Assembly: GCF_900117315.1 (NCBI RefSeq)
Contig: NZ_LT630337.1
Coordinates: 2,923,601 to 2,987,600, forward strand
Origin: Bacillus massilinigeriensis
Lineage (GTDB): Bacteria; Bacillota; Bacilli; Bacillales; Cytobacillaceae
Length of the DNA stretch: 64,000 bases
Direction: 5' to 3'
Made by a program: the position numbers and the translations under genes. This document shows, one piece after another, positions 1-9,140 of the stretch. Position 1 is the stretch's first letter; every line of letters begins with the position of its first letter. The notes below the pieces were generated by a model. It saw nothing but the letters and a program-made list of their open reading frames with translations, did no database searches and had not been told where the DNA came from.

Positions 1-818
1 GAGGAGCCGATAAAATCAGAATAAACCCTGGAAATATCGGTAAACGCGAGAAGGTTGAAGCTGTTGTTAAAGCAGCGAAAGAACGTGGGATTCCAATTCG
101 TATAGGGGTTAATGCTGGATCCCTGGAAAAACGAATTCTCGACAAATACGGTTATCCAACAGCAGATGGCATGGTTGAAAGTGCTCTACACCATATCAAG
201 ATCCTTGAAGACTTAGATTTCCATGATATCATTGTTTCGATGAAGGCATCTGATGTGAACCTTGCTATTGAAGCCTACGAAAAAGCAGCAAGAGCATTTG
301 ATTACCCATTACATCTTGGTATCACTGAATCAGGTACGCTTTTTGCAGGTACTGTGAAGAGTGCTGCAGGCCTTGGAGCAATATTAAGTAAGGGGATAGG
401 AAACACCCTACGCATCTCATTAAGCGCCGATCCAGTCGAAGAGGTGAAGGTTGCGAGGGAACTATTGAAAGCTTTCGGGCTTTCCTCTAACGCAGCTACT
501 TTAATTTCCTGTCCGACATGCGGTCGCATTGAAATTGATTTAATTAGTATTGCAAATGAGATTGAGGAATATATTCAACAAATCAAAGCACCGATTAAAG
601 TGGCAGTACTTGGTTGTGCTGTTAATGGACCAGGAGAAGCACGTGAAGCAGATATTGGAATAGCTGGTGCGCGTGGTGAAGGTCTGCTTTTCCGCAAAGG
701 GAAAATCGTAAGAAAAGTACCTGAAGAGACGATGGTAGAGGAATTAAAGAAGGAAATCGATCAAATTGCACAAGAGTATTATGAAAAGCAAAAACAAGAA
801 CAAATCGAAGGAAAGTAA
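1..818 (+). CDS. ispG: 4-hydroxy-3-methylbut-2-en-1-yl diphosphate synthase, 5' end cut by window
   Basis: IspG converts MEcPP to HMBPP in the MEP isoprenoid pathway using a [4Fe-4S] cluster in the cytosol. The reading frame is open from base 3 to the stop at 816-818, so the gene starts outside the window; about 271 codons are visible against about 370 in the family. The C-terminal cluster motifs CPTCGR and [10 protein letters not shown] are intact, as is the family-typical [16 protein letters not shown] stretch. An internal ATG at 171 is not the real start, because the frame upstream ([13 protein letters not shown]) is also conserved IspG sequence. It is followed by a strong terminator. The next pathway enzyme, ispH, lies 7 kb downstream. 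Identification is secure. Confidence 0.97.
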   Translation, partial: GADKIRINPGNIGKREKVEAVVKAAKERGIPIRIGVNAGSLEKRILDKYGYPTADGMVESALHHIKILEDLDFHDIIVSMKASDVNLAIEAYEKAARAFDYPLHLGITESGTLFAGTVKSAAGLGAILSKGIGNTLRISLSADPVEEVKVARELLKAFGLSSNAATLISCPTCGRIEIDLISIANEIEEYIQQIKAPIKVAVLGCAVNGPGEAREADIGIAGARGEGLLFRKGKIVRKVPEETMVEELKKEIDQIAQEYYEKQKQEQIEGK

Positions 819-857
819 TCAATCTTCTTTAAATAAATATATCTTCAAATGAAAATA

Positions 858-893
858 AAGGGCTTGGCAGTTTGCCAAGCCCTTTCCTTTTCA
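858..893 (+). terminator. Intrinsic terminator of ispG
   Basis: A 12-13 bp stem (AAGGGCTTGGCA paired with TGCCAAGCCCTT) with a 3-base loop is followed by CCTTTT. The flanking A-rich side means it could also serve the convergent gene that ends at 916. Confidence 0.85.
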
Positions 894-915
894 AGTGCCC
901 CAAGCCTGAAAAGGG

Positions 916-1362
916 TTAAAAGAACGGCATTACGAACATACCGATTATAATAGATAATGCTCCAATTCCAATCGCCCAACTACCAAGCCCTGTGGCTCCT
1001 CTTCGTACTGCTAAGAAACCAAGTACGATACCGATTGCTCCAAATAACACTGGCCATACAAATAGTGATAGTATAGACAACGCAAGAGCAGCGTACCCAA
1101 TTCCTCGACCACTTGTAGCCTGTTCACCTTGACCCTCATTCACATTCCTACCTAAGGATACAGGAGCAGCTATTTCTGCAGCAGTCTCTTCCCTGTAGCT
1201 TGATGAAGTATCATTCGTTGTCGCTCCATTTTCTACAGGTGTAGATATATTCGATGCCGAATTAGCATTTTCTGAGGAATTGTTCATACTGGTTCCATCA
1301 TTCTGCTCACTATTACTACTACGAAGTATTATCTCTTCGTTGTTGCGTCCTTGATCTGCCAT
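916..1362 (-). CDS. yqfX: YqfX-like membrane protein (DUF4190-type C-terminus)
   Basis: 148 residues. The first 75 are polar, Asn/Ser/Glu-rich and probably disordered. The last 60 form two hydrophobic, Gly-rich helices (GIGYAALALSILSLFVW and GSWAIGIGALSIIIGMF) separated by a short basic turn, the pattern of DUF4190-type small membrane proteins. Its place between ispG and a YqfW-like gene matches B. subtilis yqfX. The function of the family is unknown. It is convergent with ispG and probably monocistronic. The family and locus name rest on position and topology, not on strong sequence motifs. Confidence 0.7.
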   Translation of the reverse strand: MADQGRNNEEIILRSSNSEQNDGTSMNNSSENANSASNISTPVENGATTNDTSSSYREETAAEIAAPVSLGRNVNEGQGEQATSGRGIGYAALALSILSLFVWPVLFGAIGIVLGFLAVRRGATGLGSWAIGIGALSIIIGMFVMPFF

Positions 1363-1558
1363 CAGGATCCCTCACTTTCATGATAGGAGCATTTATTATT
1401 GTATCCGAGGAGGCCATAATTAACTGTGTTAAATTTTGTCTAATCAATGGGGTGAGAGGGGACTTATCTTAAGTCGATTTATACCTATTTCTGTCGACCT
1501 CTTGTATAATTTGCGTTAAAATAGTGAAATATACTACCTGTTTAAGGAGAGCAATAAT

Positions 1559-2134
1559 ATGAAAAAACGCTTTGGAATTGACATTGATGGAACCGTGACT
1601 TGTCCGTCCACATTTGTTCCTTATTTAAATGATGCCTTCCAATTAAATATTACACTTGATGATATAAAACAATATGATTTTATGCCCTTAGTAGATATTT
1701 CCGAAAAGGAATTTGCAAAGTGGTTCTCCAAAATGGAACCAAAAATATATTCAGAATCCCCATTGGCTTCAGGTGCTTGGAACGTATTAAAAAATTGGGA
1801 AAAACAGCATGATCTCTTTTTTATTAGCGCCCGTGGTTCCCATCTTAAAGAGGTTACAAAGGATTGGTTTCACAAACAAAAGCTTAACTTTCATACCATT
1901 GATTTACTTGGAACTCATAATAAAGTTGAAGCTGCTAAAAAGTATCAAGTGGAAATCTTCTTTGAGGACAAACATGATAATGCGGTAATGATTCATGAAG
2001 AATGTAAAATACCAGTATTATTATTTGATACACCCTATAACCAAGATCCAACCCCAAATGGAGTCGTCCGTGTAAACAATTGGAAAGAAGCAAATGAATG
2101 GGTTCATCAATGGTTGAAAACAGAATCAATATAA
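1559..2134 (+). CDS. yqfW: HAD-superfamily nucleotidase, YqfW-like
   Basis: 191 residues of the 5'(3')-deoxyribonucleotidase-like HAD family, presumably a soluble phosphatase. The catalytic motif I is at the N-terminus (FGIDIDGTV, both aspartates present), motif II Ser is in FFISARGSH near residue 85, and motif IV acid residues lie in EIFFEDKHDNA near 137. Length agrees with B. subtilis YqfW (about 193). An AAGGAGAGC ribosome binding site precedes the ATG with normal spacing. The substrate is not known. A terminator directly follows. Confidence 0.85.
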   Translation: MKKRFGIDIDGTVTCPSTFVPYLNDAFQLNITLDDIKQYDFMPLVDISEKEFAKWFSKMEPKIYSESPLASGAWNVLKNWEKQHDLFFISARGSHLKEVTKDWFHKQKLNFHTIDLLGTHNKVEAAKKYQVEIFFEDKHDNAVMIHEECKIPVLLFDTPYNQDPTPNGVVRVNNWKEANEWVHQWLKTESI

Positions 2135-2141
2135 TGTGAAA

Positions 2142-2185
2142 GAGGCTGTCTTCAAGGTGCTATACACCCAATGAGACAGCCTCAG
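2142..2185. terminator. Terminator between yqfW and zur (convergent)
   Basis: Stem GAGGCTGTCT paired with AGACAGCCTC, with an inner GGTG/CACC pair. It lies between two convergent genes, but neither side has a long T-run, so efficiency is uncertain. Confidence 0.65.
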
Positions 2186-2186
2186 T

Positions 2187-2636
2187 TCATACATTTTGTT
2201 GTTCATTCATTACATGTTCTAGTTTCATTCGACATTCTGGACATCTTCCATATATTTCAAATTTATGTCCGGAAATATTGTAGCCCTTTAGGCTTTCTTC
2301 AATTTCAAGCATAGGGCAAGTTTTAATTTCCTTTGTCGTTCCACAATCCAAACAGATGAAATGATGATGGTGATGATCATGGGAGCACGTAAAACGAAAA
2401 TGTTTTTCCCCAGACAACTCAGTCATTTCAAAAATTCCCAACTCATAAAATAATGATAAGTTACGATAAATCGTATCAAAGCTAAGTCCGGGATAATCAC
2501 CCTTCATTTGATCAAGTACATCTTTTGCAGTTAAGTATCTGTTACTGTTCGAAAACAGCTGCAGCATTTCTTCTCTTTTTCCGGTATGTTTAAATCCCTT
2601 TTCCTTCAATAGCTCGAGTGCTGTACTTACGTCCAC
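2187..2636 (-). CDS. zur: Zinc uptake regulator, Fur family
   Basis: 149 residues, the usual Fur/Zur length. Residues 1-80 form the winged-helix DNA-binding domain ([24 protein letters not shown]). Residues 84-98 hold a His-rich metal site, C84[11 protein letters not shown]95-LDC98, and a second CPEC pair near residue 133 completes the structural Cys4 zinc site. Zur represses zinc uptake when zinc is plentiful. It is the third gene of znuC-znuB-zur, 14 bp after znuB. The operon therefore codes for its own zinc-responsive repressor, and a Zur-like operator lies at its promoter (4308-4328). Confidence 0.92.
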   Translation of the reverse strand: MDVSTALELLKEKGFKHTGKREEMLQLFSNSNRYLTAKDVLDQMKGDYPGLSFDTIYRNLSLFYELGIFEMTELSGEKHFRFTCSHDHHHHHFICLDCGTTKEIKTCPMLEIEESLKGYNISGHKFEIYGRCPECRMKLEHVMNEQQNV

Positions 2637-2650
2637 TTATTATTCACCCC

Positions 2651-3496
2651 TTATGAGACAGGTCTTGACATCCATAGTTTTTTCATTAAGATGACTACCA
2701 TTAATATGAGAACCGCAATCATGACAATTGTTCCACCTGGTGCCAAATCCAAATAAAAGGAAAGAATTAGTCCACCAAGTACTGATACCTCTCCAAAGAT
2801 GACAGAAAATAAAAGTGTTTGTTTAAAGCCCTTCGCTATTCGGATGCTTGCGGCAACTGGCAAGGTCATTAAAGAAGAGACAAGAAGAATCCCAACAATC
2901 CGCATGGAAGCAGCAATAACTAAAGCTACCATAATGATGAAAATAAAATGAATACTCTTAGCCGAAATGCCAGAGGCCTTCGCATATTCTTCATCAAAGG
3001 AAAGCAAAAACAATTCTTTATATAAGAAGAAAATAATTATCATGACAGCAATGCTAATAAAAAGAATAACCCAAAGGTCTTGGCGACTAACGGCACTTAC
3101 ACTTCCAAATAAATAACTAAAAAGATCTGAATTAAAGCCATCCGCTAATGAAATAAAAATGACACTGAGGCCTATACCTCCAGATAGGATAATCGGGATT
3201 GCCAACTCCTGATAATGCTTATACACCGTTCTTAACTTTTCAATAAAAAGAGAGCCCACAACTGAAAAGCCCATCCCCATATAAATTGGATTCAACCCGT
3301 TCATAATCATTAGTTTTTTTTCAAGTAAAAGGCTCGCGGCTATTCCAGCTAATGTTACATGGCTTAATGCATCTGCTATTAAGGATAATCTTCTGACAAC
3401 AACAAAAACACCTAATAACGGGGCAATAATTCCAATGATTAATCCTGTAATAAACGCATTTTGTAAAAATTCATAATGCATTAATCCTTCAATCAT
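2651..3496 (-). CDS. znuB: Zinc ABC transporter permease
   Basis: 281 residues, an ABC-3 family integral membrane permease with about eight hydrophobic segments. Family-typical stretches are seen: LSLIADALSHVTLAGIA near residue 40 and VGILLVSSLMTLPVAASIRI near residue 205. It imports zinc, possibly manganese, together with the ATPase encoded just upstream (4 bp ATGA overlap). Linkage to zur argues for zinc. No substrate-binding lipoprotein gene (znuA) is in this operon, so that subunit must be encoded elsewhere, as in some other Bacillaceae. Confidence 0.92.
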   Translation of the reverse strand: MIEGLMHYEFLQNAFITGLIIGIIAPLLGVFVVVRRLSLIADALSHVTLAGIAASLLLEKKLMIMNGLNPIYMGMGFSVVGSLFIEKLRTVYKHYQELAIPIILSGGIGLSVIFISLADGFNSDLFSYLFGSVSAVSRQDLWVILFISIAVMIIIFFLYKELFLLSFDEEYAKASGISAKSIHFIFIIMVALVIAASMRIVGILLVSSLMTLPVAASIRIAKGFKQTLLFSVIFGEVSVLGGLILSFYLDLAPGGTIVMIAVLILMVVILMKKLWMSRPVS

Positions 3497-4293
3497 ACGA
3501 CAGAGCCCCCATATTCATGTTCATGCTCGTGTTCATGATTGTGGTTAAGGAGATGAACATCATGACCATAAAAATCTGACATTTCATTCATGTTTAGCTT
3601 TTCAAACTCTTCAGTATCCCCATGGAAATGCAAATGCTTGTTAAGACAGGCAACATGGGTAACCTTGTCAGTGATAGTCCCGATATCATGGGTGACCAAT
3701 ACAAGTGTGATTCCTCTTTTTTTATTTAAGTCATCAAGCATTTGATAAAAGGATTGAACATTTTTTGCATCCACACCGACAGTTGGTTCATCTAAGATAA
3801 GCAGACTTGGATCGCTGACTAATGCCCTTGCAATAAAAACACGTTGCTGCTGACCACCTGAAAGCTCGCCAATATTTTGTTTGGCATAATGAGATAAACC
3901 AACAGATTCTATTGCTTGGTTAATTTTCTCTCGATGCGCTTTATTTTTCATCTTAAATAATCCAATTTTTTTTGTTAATCCGCTGGCAACCACTTCTTGA
4001 ACCGTTGCAGGAAAACCTGTATTGAAGGAATTTGCCTTTTGGGAGACAAATCCAATTTTATCCCAATCCCTAAATCGACTGATATCCTGACCAAACAATC
4101 GAATATTTCCTTTTTGTAGCTTTAAAAGGCCTAAGATCAGCTTTAATAATGTTGATTTACCTGAACCATTTGGACCAACAATTCCTAGGAAGGCTCCCTC
4201 AGGTACTACTAAATGAATATTCTCGAGAGCATTCTCCTTTTCGTATCGATACGTTACGTCTTCTATTTCAATGACTGTATTGCTAAAATTCAT
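3493..4293 (-). CDS. znuC: Zinc ABC transporter ATP-binding protein
   Basis: 266 residues. Walker A is GPNGSGKST near residue 40, the ABC signature LSGGQQQR near 144, and Walker B SLLILDEP near 164, followed by the H-loop VTHD. The C-terminus is His/Glu-rich (NHNHEHEHEHEY), a likely zinc-binding tail on the cytosolic ATPase. It is the first gene of znuC-znuB-zur. The ATG has an AAGGTGA ribosome binding site. A SigA-type promoter and Zur-like operator lie directly upstream. Confidence 0.93.
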   Translation of the reverse strand: MNFSNTVIEIEDVTYRYEKENALENIHLVVPEGAFLGIVGPNGSGKSTLLKLILGLLKLQKGNIRLFGQDISRFRDWDKIGFVSQKANSFNTGFPATVQEVVASGLTKKIGLFKMKNKAHREKINQAIESVGLSHYAKQNIGELSGGQQQRVFIARALVSDPSLLILDEPTVGVDAKNVQSFYQMLDDLNKKRGITLVLVTHDIGTITDKVTHVACLNKHLHFHGDTEEFEKLNMNEMSDFYGHDVHLLNHNHEHEHEHEYGGSVV

Positions 4294-4307
4294 ATAATCA
4301 CCTTACA

Positions 4308-4328
4308 AATTAAGAATCATTCCGATTT
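4308..4328 (-). promoter_or_regulatory. Zur-like operator
   Basis: A 21 bp imperfect palindrome. The right half ATTCCGATTT matches 9 of 10 positions of the Bacillus Zur half-site ATTACGATTT; the left half AATTAAGAAT is weaker. It sits just downstream of the -10 box of the znuC promoter, where a bound repressor would block transcription. Confidence 0.6.
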
Positions 4329-4337
4329 ACAAATTTG

Positions 4338-4366
4338 AGTATACTAGATGTTCTCTTCAATGTAAA
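4338..4366 (-). promoter_or_regulatory. SigA-type promoter of znuC-znuB-zur
   Basis: Reading on the minus strand, TTTACA is followed by 17 bases and then TATACT, both close to consensus with ideal spacing. The start codon of znuC lies about 45 bp downstream. Confidence 0.7.
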
Positions 4367-4545
4367 GAAGCCTGCTGGACTAACGGAATCTTTATATGCA
4401 TATTATGAACTTTTTTAAAATATACTTTGCCTTCATTCGTCTTTCATTAGAATCTTCTTATCGTTGTTAGCAAATGGGGTATAAATACATTTTTTAGTCA
4501 CTTTTCCATTCGTTACATCATAGATTACAGAGGGGAGTGATATGA

Positions 4546-4800
4546 ATGAAAATTTTTGAAAATATTATTAATTATAAGGTAAGTACGATTACCTCAGATG
4601 AACTATTAAAATATGCCAAGCAATTCAATATTTCCATTAATCGAAAACATGCTGAAGTCCTCTCGGAGTACTTAAGAAAAAACAAAGTTAATATTTTCAA
4701 TAACACAGAACGAACAAAGTTCATTAAGGAAGTTGCCAAGATTGTTGGACCTGAAACAGCAAAAGAGGTTAATCGGCTCTTTATCCAATTTACAAAATAA
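4546..4800 (+). CDS. yqfT: YqfT-like protein, DUF2624
   Basis: 84 residues, the same length as B. subtilis YqfT, a small DUF2624 protein of unknown function. It is soluble and helical, with a basic middle (NISINRKHAEVLSEYLRKN) and a C-terminal AKIVGPETAKEVNRLF motif. AGGGGAG precedes the ATG at 4546 by 8 bases; the ATG at 4542 is out of frame. Divergent from the znu operon, followed by its own terminator, convergent with nfo. Confidence 0.8.
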   Translation: MKIFENIINYKVSTITSDELLKYAKQFNISINRKHAEVLSEYLRKNKVNIFNNTERTKFIKEVAKIVGPETAKEVNRLFIQFTK

Positions 4801-4822
4801 AGGATTATCTACCTATACTTAG

Positions 4823-4872
4823 AAAAAGCGGCTATCCAAGGTGCAATGCATTTTTTAGGATAACCGCTTTTT
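4823..4872 (+). terminator. Terminator between yqfT and nfo
   Basis: Stem AAAAAGCGGCTATCC paired with GGATAACCGCTTTTT. A-run on one side and T-run on the other, so probably bidirectional for the convergent pair. Confidence 0.85.
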
Positions 4873-4884
4873 ATGCTCAATGAA

Positions 4885-5778
4885 TCAACCTTTTAATACA
4901 TCATCGATAAGATTTTCATTAAATTTCTTGTTTCTCAAGCTATCAATTTCTTGTTTATATGGGGCCTTTTTATTGTTTTTATCCTCGCCAATATATGGCG
5001 TTTCTAATATTTTTGGAACATCCATTAATTGTGGATGGTGAACAACGTAATTGAGGGCATCGAAACCTATGTGGCCATAACCGATATTTTCATGACGGTC
5101 TTTCCGCATTCCCCGCTCGTTTTTACTATCGTTTATATGAAGCACCTTTAATCGATTAATTCCAATGATTTTATCAAAGCTTTCAAGAACCCCATCAAAG
5201 TCATCTACAATATTGTATCCTGCATCATGAGTATGACAAGTATCGAAGCAAATGGAAAGCCTATCATTATGGTGAACTCCTTCAATAATACTCGCTAGCT
5301 CCTCAAAGGATCTTCCACATTCTGAACCCTTCCCTGCCATCGTTTCAAGAGCAATTTGAACAGTCTCTTTCCCCGTTAATACTTCATTTAACCCTTCCAC
5401 AATTTTCTTAATTCCTTCTTCTGCTCCTGCTCCAACATGTGCACCAGGATGTAGAACAATTTGATTTGCCCCTATCGCTTCTGTCCGTTCAATTTCAGAT
5501 CTAAGAAAGTTAACTCCCAATTCAAATGTAGCGGGATTTGTAGTGTTTCCAATGTTAATGATATACGGGGCATGGACAACGATTTCATTGATTCCGTTTA
5601 ACTCCATATGCTTGCGTCCCGCTTCAATATTCAAATCCTCTATCTTTTTTCTTCTTGTATTTTGTGGGGCCCCAGTATAAATCATAAATGTATTAGCTCC
5701 ATAAGAAACCGCCTCTTCACTAGCAGCAAGAAGCATTCCCTTCCCACTCATCGAAACATGAGAACCTATCTTAAGCAT
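4885..5778 (-). CDS. nfo: Deoxyribonuclease IV (endonuclease IV)
   Basis: 297 residues, matching the family length. This AP endonuclease cuts the backbone at abasic sites in base excision repair. The TIM-barrel metal ligands are in view: GSHVSMSG at the N-terminus, [11 protein letters not shown] near 67, [10 protein letters not shown] near 108, [22 protein letters not shown] near 178 and [21 protein letters not shown] near 215. It lies 21 bp downstream of the helicase gene cshB, in the same direction, so the two are probably cotranscribed; in B. subtilis Nfo (YqfS) is a spore DNA-repair enzyme. Confidence 0.96.
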   Translation of the reverse strand: MLKIGSHVSMSGKGMLLAASEEAVSYGANTFMIYTGAPQNTRRKKIEDLNIEAGRKHMELNGINEIVVHAPYIINIGNTTNPATFELGVNFLRSEIERTEAIGANQIVLHPGAHVGAGAEEGIKKIVEGLNEVLTGKETVQIALETMAGKGSECGRSFEELASIIEGVHHNDRLSICFDTCHTHDAGYNIVDDFDGVLESFDKIIGINRLKVLHINDSKNERGMRKDRHENIGYGHIGFDALNYVVHHPQLMDVPKILETPYIGEDKNNKKAPYKQEIDSLRNKKFNENLIDDVLKG

Positions 5779-5799
5779 GAATATCTCTCCCTGTAAAGA

Positions 5800-7104
5800 T
5801 TATTTATTCTTTAGTCTTCTTTCTCGTTTCTTTATTTTATCCATCTCATACTTCATTTTCTTTTTATAGCCTGGTTTGACCTTTTTTGGTTTCTTAATTA
5901 ATGATTTTGCCTTTTGGTCAATATCATCATGCTGTCTTTGCCGATTCTTTCGTTTATTACGATCTCCAATTTCAACAAATTCGCGATCTTTTATATCTAC
6001 ATGCTGAAATTCCACACCCATTTTTTCGAGTTGATTTAACGCATCCTCATCAGATACCTCATAAAAAGTTAAAGCAATCCCAGAGTTGCCTGCACGTGCA
6101 GTCCTTCCTACACGGTGAACGTAAAAATCAAGATCGGTCGGTAACTCATAATTTATTACATGACTAATCCCTTGAATATCAATTCCCCGAGAGGCAAGGT
6201 CTGTCGCAACAATGTATTGAAACTCAAGATCAAGGATTTGCTTCATCATTTTTTTTCGCTCACGGGGTGATAAATCCCCATGAATACGCCCAACCTTTAA
6301 GCCTTTTGCTACTAAGCCATCCGCTATCGTATCAGCCATTTTCTTAGTATTTGCAAAAACAATAGCTAAATATGGATTGAAAATAGCTAATGCTTCAGAT
6401 AAAATATCTAGCTTATTCCTGTGTCTAGCTGGGATTAATAAATGCTCAATTTTGGCTGCAGTTAATTGTTTTGGTTCTATGTGCACATATTTTGGATTTT
6501 CCATATATTTTTTTAAAAATGGCTTTAGCTTTTCAGGAATTGTTGCAGAGAACACAAGCATTTGCAGTTCTTCTGGCATCCTTGAGGCAATTTGATCGAC
6601 ATCCTCAATAAAGCCCATATCTAGCATTAAATCAGCTTCATCGACAACAAGCATGCTAGCCCGATGGACAAATAATGCTAATTCTTTCACCAAATCATTA
6701 ATTCTTCCTGGTGTTCCTACAACGATATGCGGTTGATTTTTAAGCCTTTCAATTGAACGCTGTTTATCTGTTCCACCTATAAAACAGCGAGCGATAATTT
6801 CTTTCTCAGTTGATTGCTCAGTAAATTTTAATATCTCATGATAAATTTGAGTAGCTAACTCTCTTGTAGGAGCCGTGATAACAGCCTGTACTTCTTTTCT
6901 AGAGGGATCAACTTTTTGTAGGATTGGTAGTACGTAGCTTAGTGTCTTCCCAGTTCCAGTTTGCGATTGACCAATAGCACTGTCTCCCTTTAATATCGTA
7001 GGTATTAATCTTTCTTGAATTTCTGTTGGTTCATAAAAGCCTGCCTTATTTAATGTTTTTATGATAAACGGGTGAAAATCAAATCGTTCAAATTTTGTTT
7101 CCAT
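5800..7104 (-). CDS. cshB: DEAD-box RNA helicase CshB
   Basis: 434 residues, an ATP-dependent RNA helicase connected with cold adaptation and ribosome assembly in Bacillus. Motifs run in order: the Q-motif region F..FHPFIIKTLNKAGF..PTEIQ at the start, motif I SQTGTGKT near 45, DEAD near 155, SAT near 185, and the helicase C motifs IVATDLASRGIDI and YVHRVGRTARAG near 300-340. The Lys/Arg-rich C-terminal 60 residues are typical of CshB and probably contact RNA. It is first in a cshB-nfo unit. Confidence 0.94.
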   Translation of the reverse strand: METKFERFDFHPFIIKTLNKAGFYEPTEIQERLIPTILKGDSAIGQSQTGTGKTLSYVLPILQKVDPSRKEVQAVITAPTRELATQIYHEILKFTEQSTEKEIIARCFIGGTDKQRSIERLKNQPHIVVGTPGRINDLVKELALFVHRASMLVVDEADLMLDMGFIEDVDQIASRMPEELQMLVFSATIPEKLKPFLKKYMENPKYVHIEPKQLTAAKIEHLLIPARHRNKLDILSEALAIFNPYLAIVFANTKKMADTIADGLVAKGLKVGRIHGDLSPRERKKMMKQILDLEFQYIVATDLASRGIDIQGISHVINYELPTDLDFYVHRVGRTARAGNSGIALTFYEVSDEDALNQLEKMGVEFQHVDIKDREFVEIGDRNKRKNRQRQHDDIDQKAKSLIKKPKKVKPGYKKKMKYEMDKIKKRERRLKNK

Positions 7105-7307
7105 ATTATGTTCTCCTTGTCTATTTTAAAAGACCTATTTGTCCATCCTGTTATTATAATAAAGTTTCTGCTAAACATCTACAAATACTATACTTATTTA
7201 TTTTTAACAGTTCTATTGGTTTTTAACAAAATTATCATGCCTAAAACCTTTTATTAAATTTATGCATATTCTATTACGAGACGAGACTTTGAAAGGAGGC
7301 ATTTATA

Positions 7308-7928
7308 ATGCCGCCAAGACAACGGATTCCTTTTCAAGGAGGAATGCCAAACCCATATATGAGGCCACCAATGTATGGCAGACCACCAATGAGACCAATG
7401 AGGGGTAATCCCCCTTGGATGGGAATGGGGAATGTCCCAAGAGCATCCAAGGGCGGAGGACTTCTTGCGAGAATCCTAGGAAGAGGAAATCAAGCACGTG
7501 GAATGGGTGTTCCGGGAGGCTTTGGTCGCACAGTCCCAGGAAATCCCGGTGGTTTATTAAAATCAATCAGCAACCCTTCCTCTATTACAGGATTTCTACA
7601 AAATACTCAGAAGGTGCTTAGCGCAGCTCAGCAAATAGGGCCGATGGTACAGCAATATGGACCACTGGTAAAAAATCTTCCTGCGATGTGGCGACTATAT
7701 AAAGGATTAAAGGATGCACCAAGTGGAGAAGAAGAATCCAATCAAGATGTGGAAATGGAGAGTATGGAGGGTATGGATGCCTCGCTCGAAAATGAAATAG
7801 AGGAGGAGCCTAATGACAAATCGTTAACGAAACAAAAGACTGCTCCAAAAAGAAAGGCAAATAAAGAAAAAGTCAGTAGTCATAAAGGCATGAGCAAAGG
7901 AGCCTCCAAACCCAAACTTTATATTTAG
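7308..7928 (+). CDS. yqfQ: YqfQ-like (VrrA family) protein
   Basis: 206 residues, low complexity. The first 60 are rich in Pro, Met, Gly and Arg (MRPPMYGRPPMRPMRGNPPW), the middle (about 75-125) has a GGLLKSISNPSSITGFLQNTQKVL block and an amphipathic helix, and the last 70 are strongly charged, acidic then basic. That layout and the place between cshB and ispH match B. subtilis YqfQ and the Bacillus VrrA/YqfQ family. Function is unknown. AAAGGAGG gives a strong start site. Confidence 0.8.
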   Translation: MPPRQRIPFQGGMPNPYMRPPMYGRPPMRPMRGNPPWMGMGNVPRASKGGGLLARILGRGNQARGMGVPGGFGRTVPGNPGGLLKSISNPSSITGFLQNTQKVLSAAQQIGPMVQQYGPLVKNLPAMWRLYKGLKDAPSGEEESNQDVEMESMEGMDASLENEIEEEPNDKSLTKQKTAPKRKANKEKVSSHKGMSKGASKPKLYI

Positions 7929-7992
7929 GAGAGAAAAGGATGCTAACATCAGCATTCTTTCTTTTTGCAAATTAAGGTCTTACTTAATCCTT

Positions 7993-8021
7993 TTGTAATC
8001 TACTAACAAGTTTTATATAAT
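7993..8021 (+). promoter_or_regulatory. SigA-type promoter of ispH
   Basis: TTGTAA, 17 bases, then a perfect TATAAT. The expected start near 8028 would put the 8031-8055 hairpin at the very 5' end of the ispH mRNA. Confidence 0.7.
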
Positions 8022-8030
8022 AGGAATGTA

Positions 8031-8055
8031 GAATAAGAGCAAATGGCTCTTATTC
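8031..8055 (+). other. 5' UTR hairpin of ispH
   Basis: A perfect 10 bp inverted repeat GAATAAGAGC / GCTCTTATTC with a 5-base loop, lying right after the predicted transcription start. No T-run follows, so it is not a terminator. It could protect the mRNA 5' end; that is inference. Confidence 0.6.
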
Positions 8056-8114
8056 TCTATATATGTGTAGACCGGGTTTGTGTCTATTCGTTCTAGGAGG
8101 ATTGATTATAAGGC

Positions 8115-9053
8115 ATGGAAGTTTTGAAGATATCACCTCGTGGCTACTGCTATGGCGTTGTTGATGCAATGGTCATTGCCAGAAATGCTGCTTTAGATAA
8201 ATCACTACCAAGACCTATTTATATATTAGGGATGATTGTTCATAATAAACACGTCACAGATGCCTTTAAAGAAGAAGGGATCATTACATTAGACGGGAAA
8301 AACCGTAAGGAAATCTTAGAAAAGGTGGATTCAGGTACAGTCATTTTTACTGCACATGGAATATCTCCTGAAGTAAGAGAACTTGCCAAGAAAAAGGGAC
8401 TAGTAACTATTGATGCAACATGTCCTGATGTGACAAAAACCCATGATCTAATTCTTCAAAAAAAACAAGAGGGCTATCAGGTAATCTATATTGGGAAAAA
8501 GGGCCATCCTGAGCCAGAAGGGGCTGTCGGAGTAGCGCCCGACATCGTACATCTCGTTGAAACAAAAGAGGATGTAGAAAATTTAAATGTTCAAGCTGAA
8601 AAGCTCATTGTTACGAACCAAACAACTATGAGCCAATGGGATGTTTCCGAAATTATGAAGCTTTTAAAAGAGAAATATCCTCATGCTGAGTTCTATAATG
8701 AAATTTGCTTAGCCACACAAATAAGACAGGAAGCTGTCGCAGAGCAAGCAGGAAAAGCAGATGTAACGATTGTTGTTGGCGATCCTAAAAGCAACAATTC
8801 AAACCGTTTGGCTCAAGTGTCTGAAGAGATCGCAGGCACAAAAGCATACCGCATTGCCGACATTTCCGAGTTACAAATGGAATGGATTATGGACGCCAAA
8901 ACAGTCGCAGTAACATCTGGAGCCTCCACCCCTACACCAATTACAAAAGAGGTCATCTCTTTTCTTGAACAGTTTGATCCAAATAATCAATCTACATGGA
9001 CAAAAGAGAGAAAGGTTCCTTTAAGCAAAATCTTGCCTAAGATAAAGAAATAA
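8115..9053 (+). CDS. ispH: 4-hydroxy-3-methylbut-2-enyl diphosphate reductase
   Basis: 312 residues. IspH reduces HMBPP to IPP and DMAPP, the last step of the MEP pathway, using a [4Fe-4S] cluster. The three cluster cysteines are in view: SPRGYCYGV at residue 12, DATCPDVT near 100, and NEICLATQ near 198. The [14 protein letters not shown] motif near 265 is also family-typical. The ATG at 8115 gives [12 protein letters not shown], like B. subtilis IspH. The obvious AGGAGG is 14 bases upstream, unusually far, while a weaker AAGG is closer. Confidence 0.96.
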   Translation: MEVLKISPRGYCYGVVDAMVIARNAALDKSLPRPIYILGMIVHNKHVTDAFKEEGIITLDGKNRKEILEKVDSGTVIFTAHGISPEVRELAKKKGLVTIDATCPDVTKTHDLILQKKQEGYQVIYIGKKGHPEPEGAVGVAPDIVHLVETKEDVENLNVQAEKLIVTNQTTMSQWDVSEIMKLLKEKYPHAEFYNEICLATQIRQEAVAEQAGKADVTIVVGDPKSNNSNRLAQVSEEIAGTKAYRIADISELQMEWIMDAKTVAVTSGASTPTPITKEVISFLEQFDPNNQSTWTKERKVPLSKILPKIKK

Positions 9054-9057
9054 TTAC

Positions 9058-9096
9058 AAAAGCCCACCAAATTCACCTGAATTTAGTGGGCTTTTT
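9058..9096 (+). terminator. Terminator of ispH
   Basis: AAAAGCCCAC pairs with GTGGGCTTTT, with an inner AAATTC/GAATTT stem and a T-run. It is symmetric enough to act also for the convergent yqfO. Confidence 0.9.
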
Positions 9097-9140
9097 AGTT
9101 CTAAGTTAATATCCCCTCTCCAAAGACTTAAGAAATTCCT

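Noticed and set aside
4546-4800. Toxin-antitoxin or phage small gene
   Set aside because: The small gene matches YqfT by length, position and sequence style, a conserved Bacillus gene, so no mobile origin is needed.
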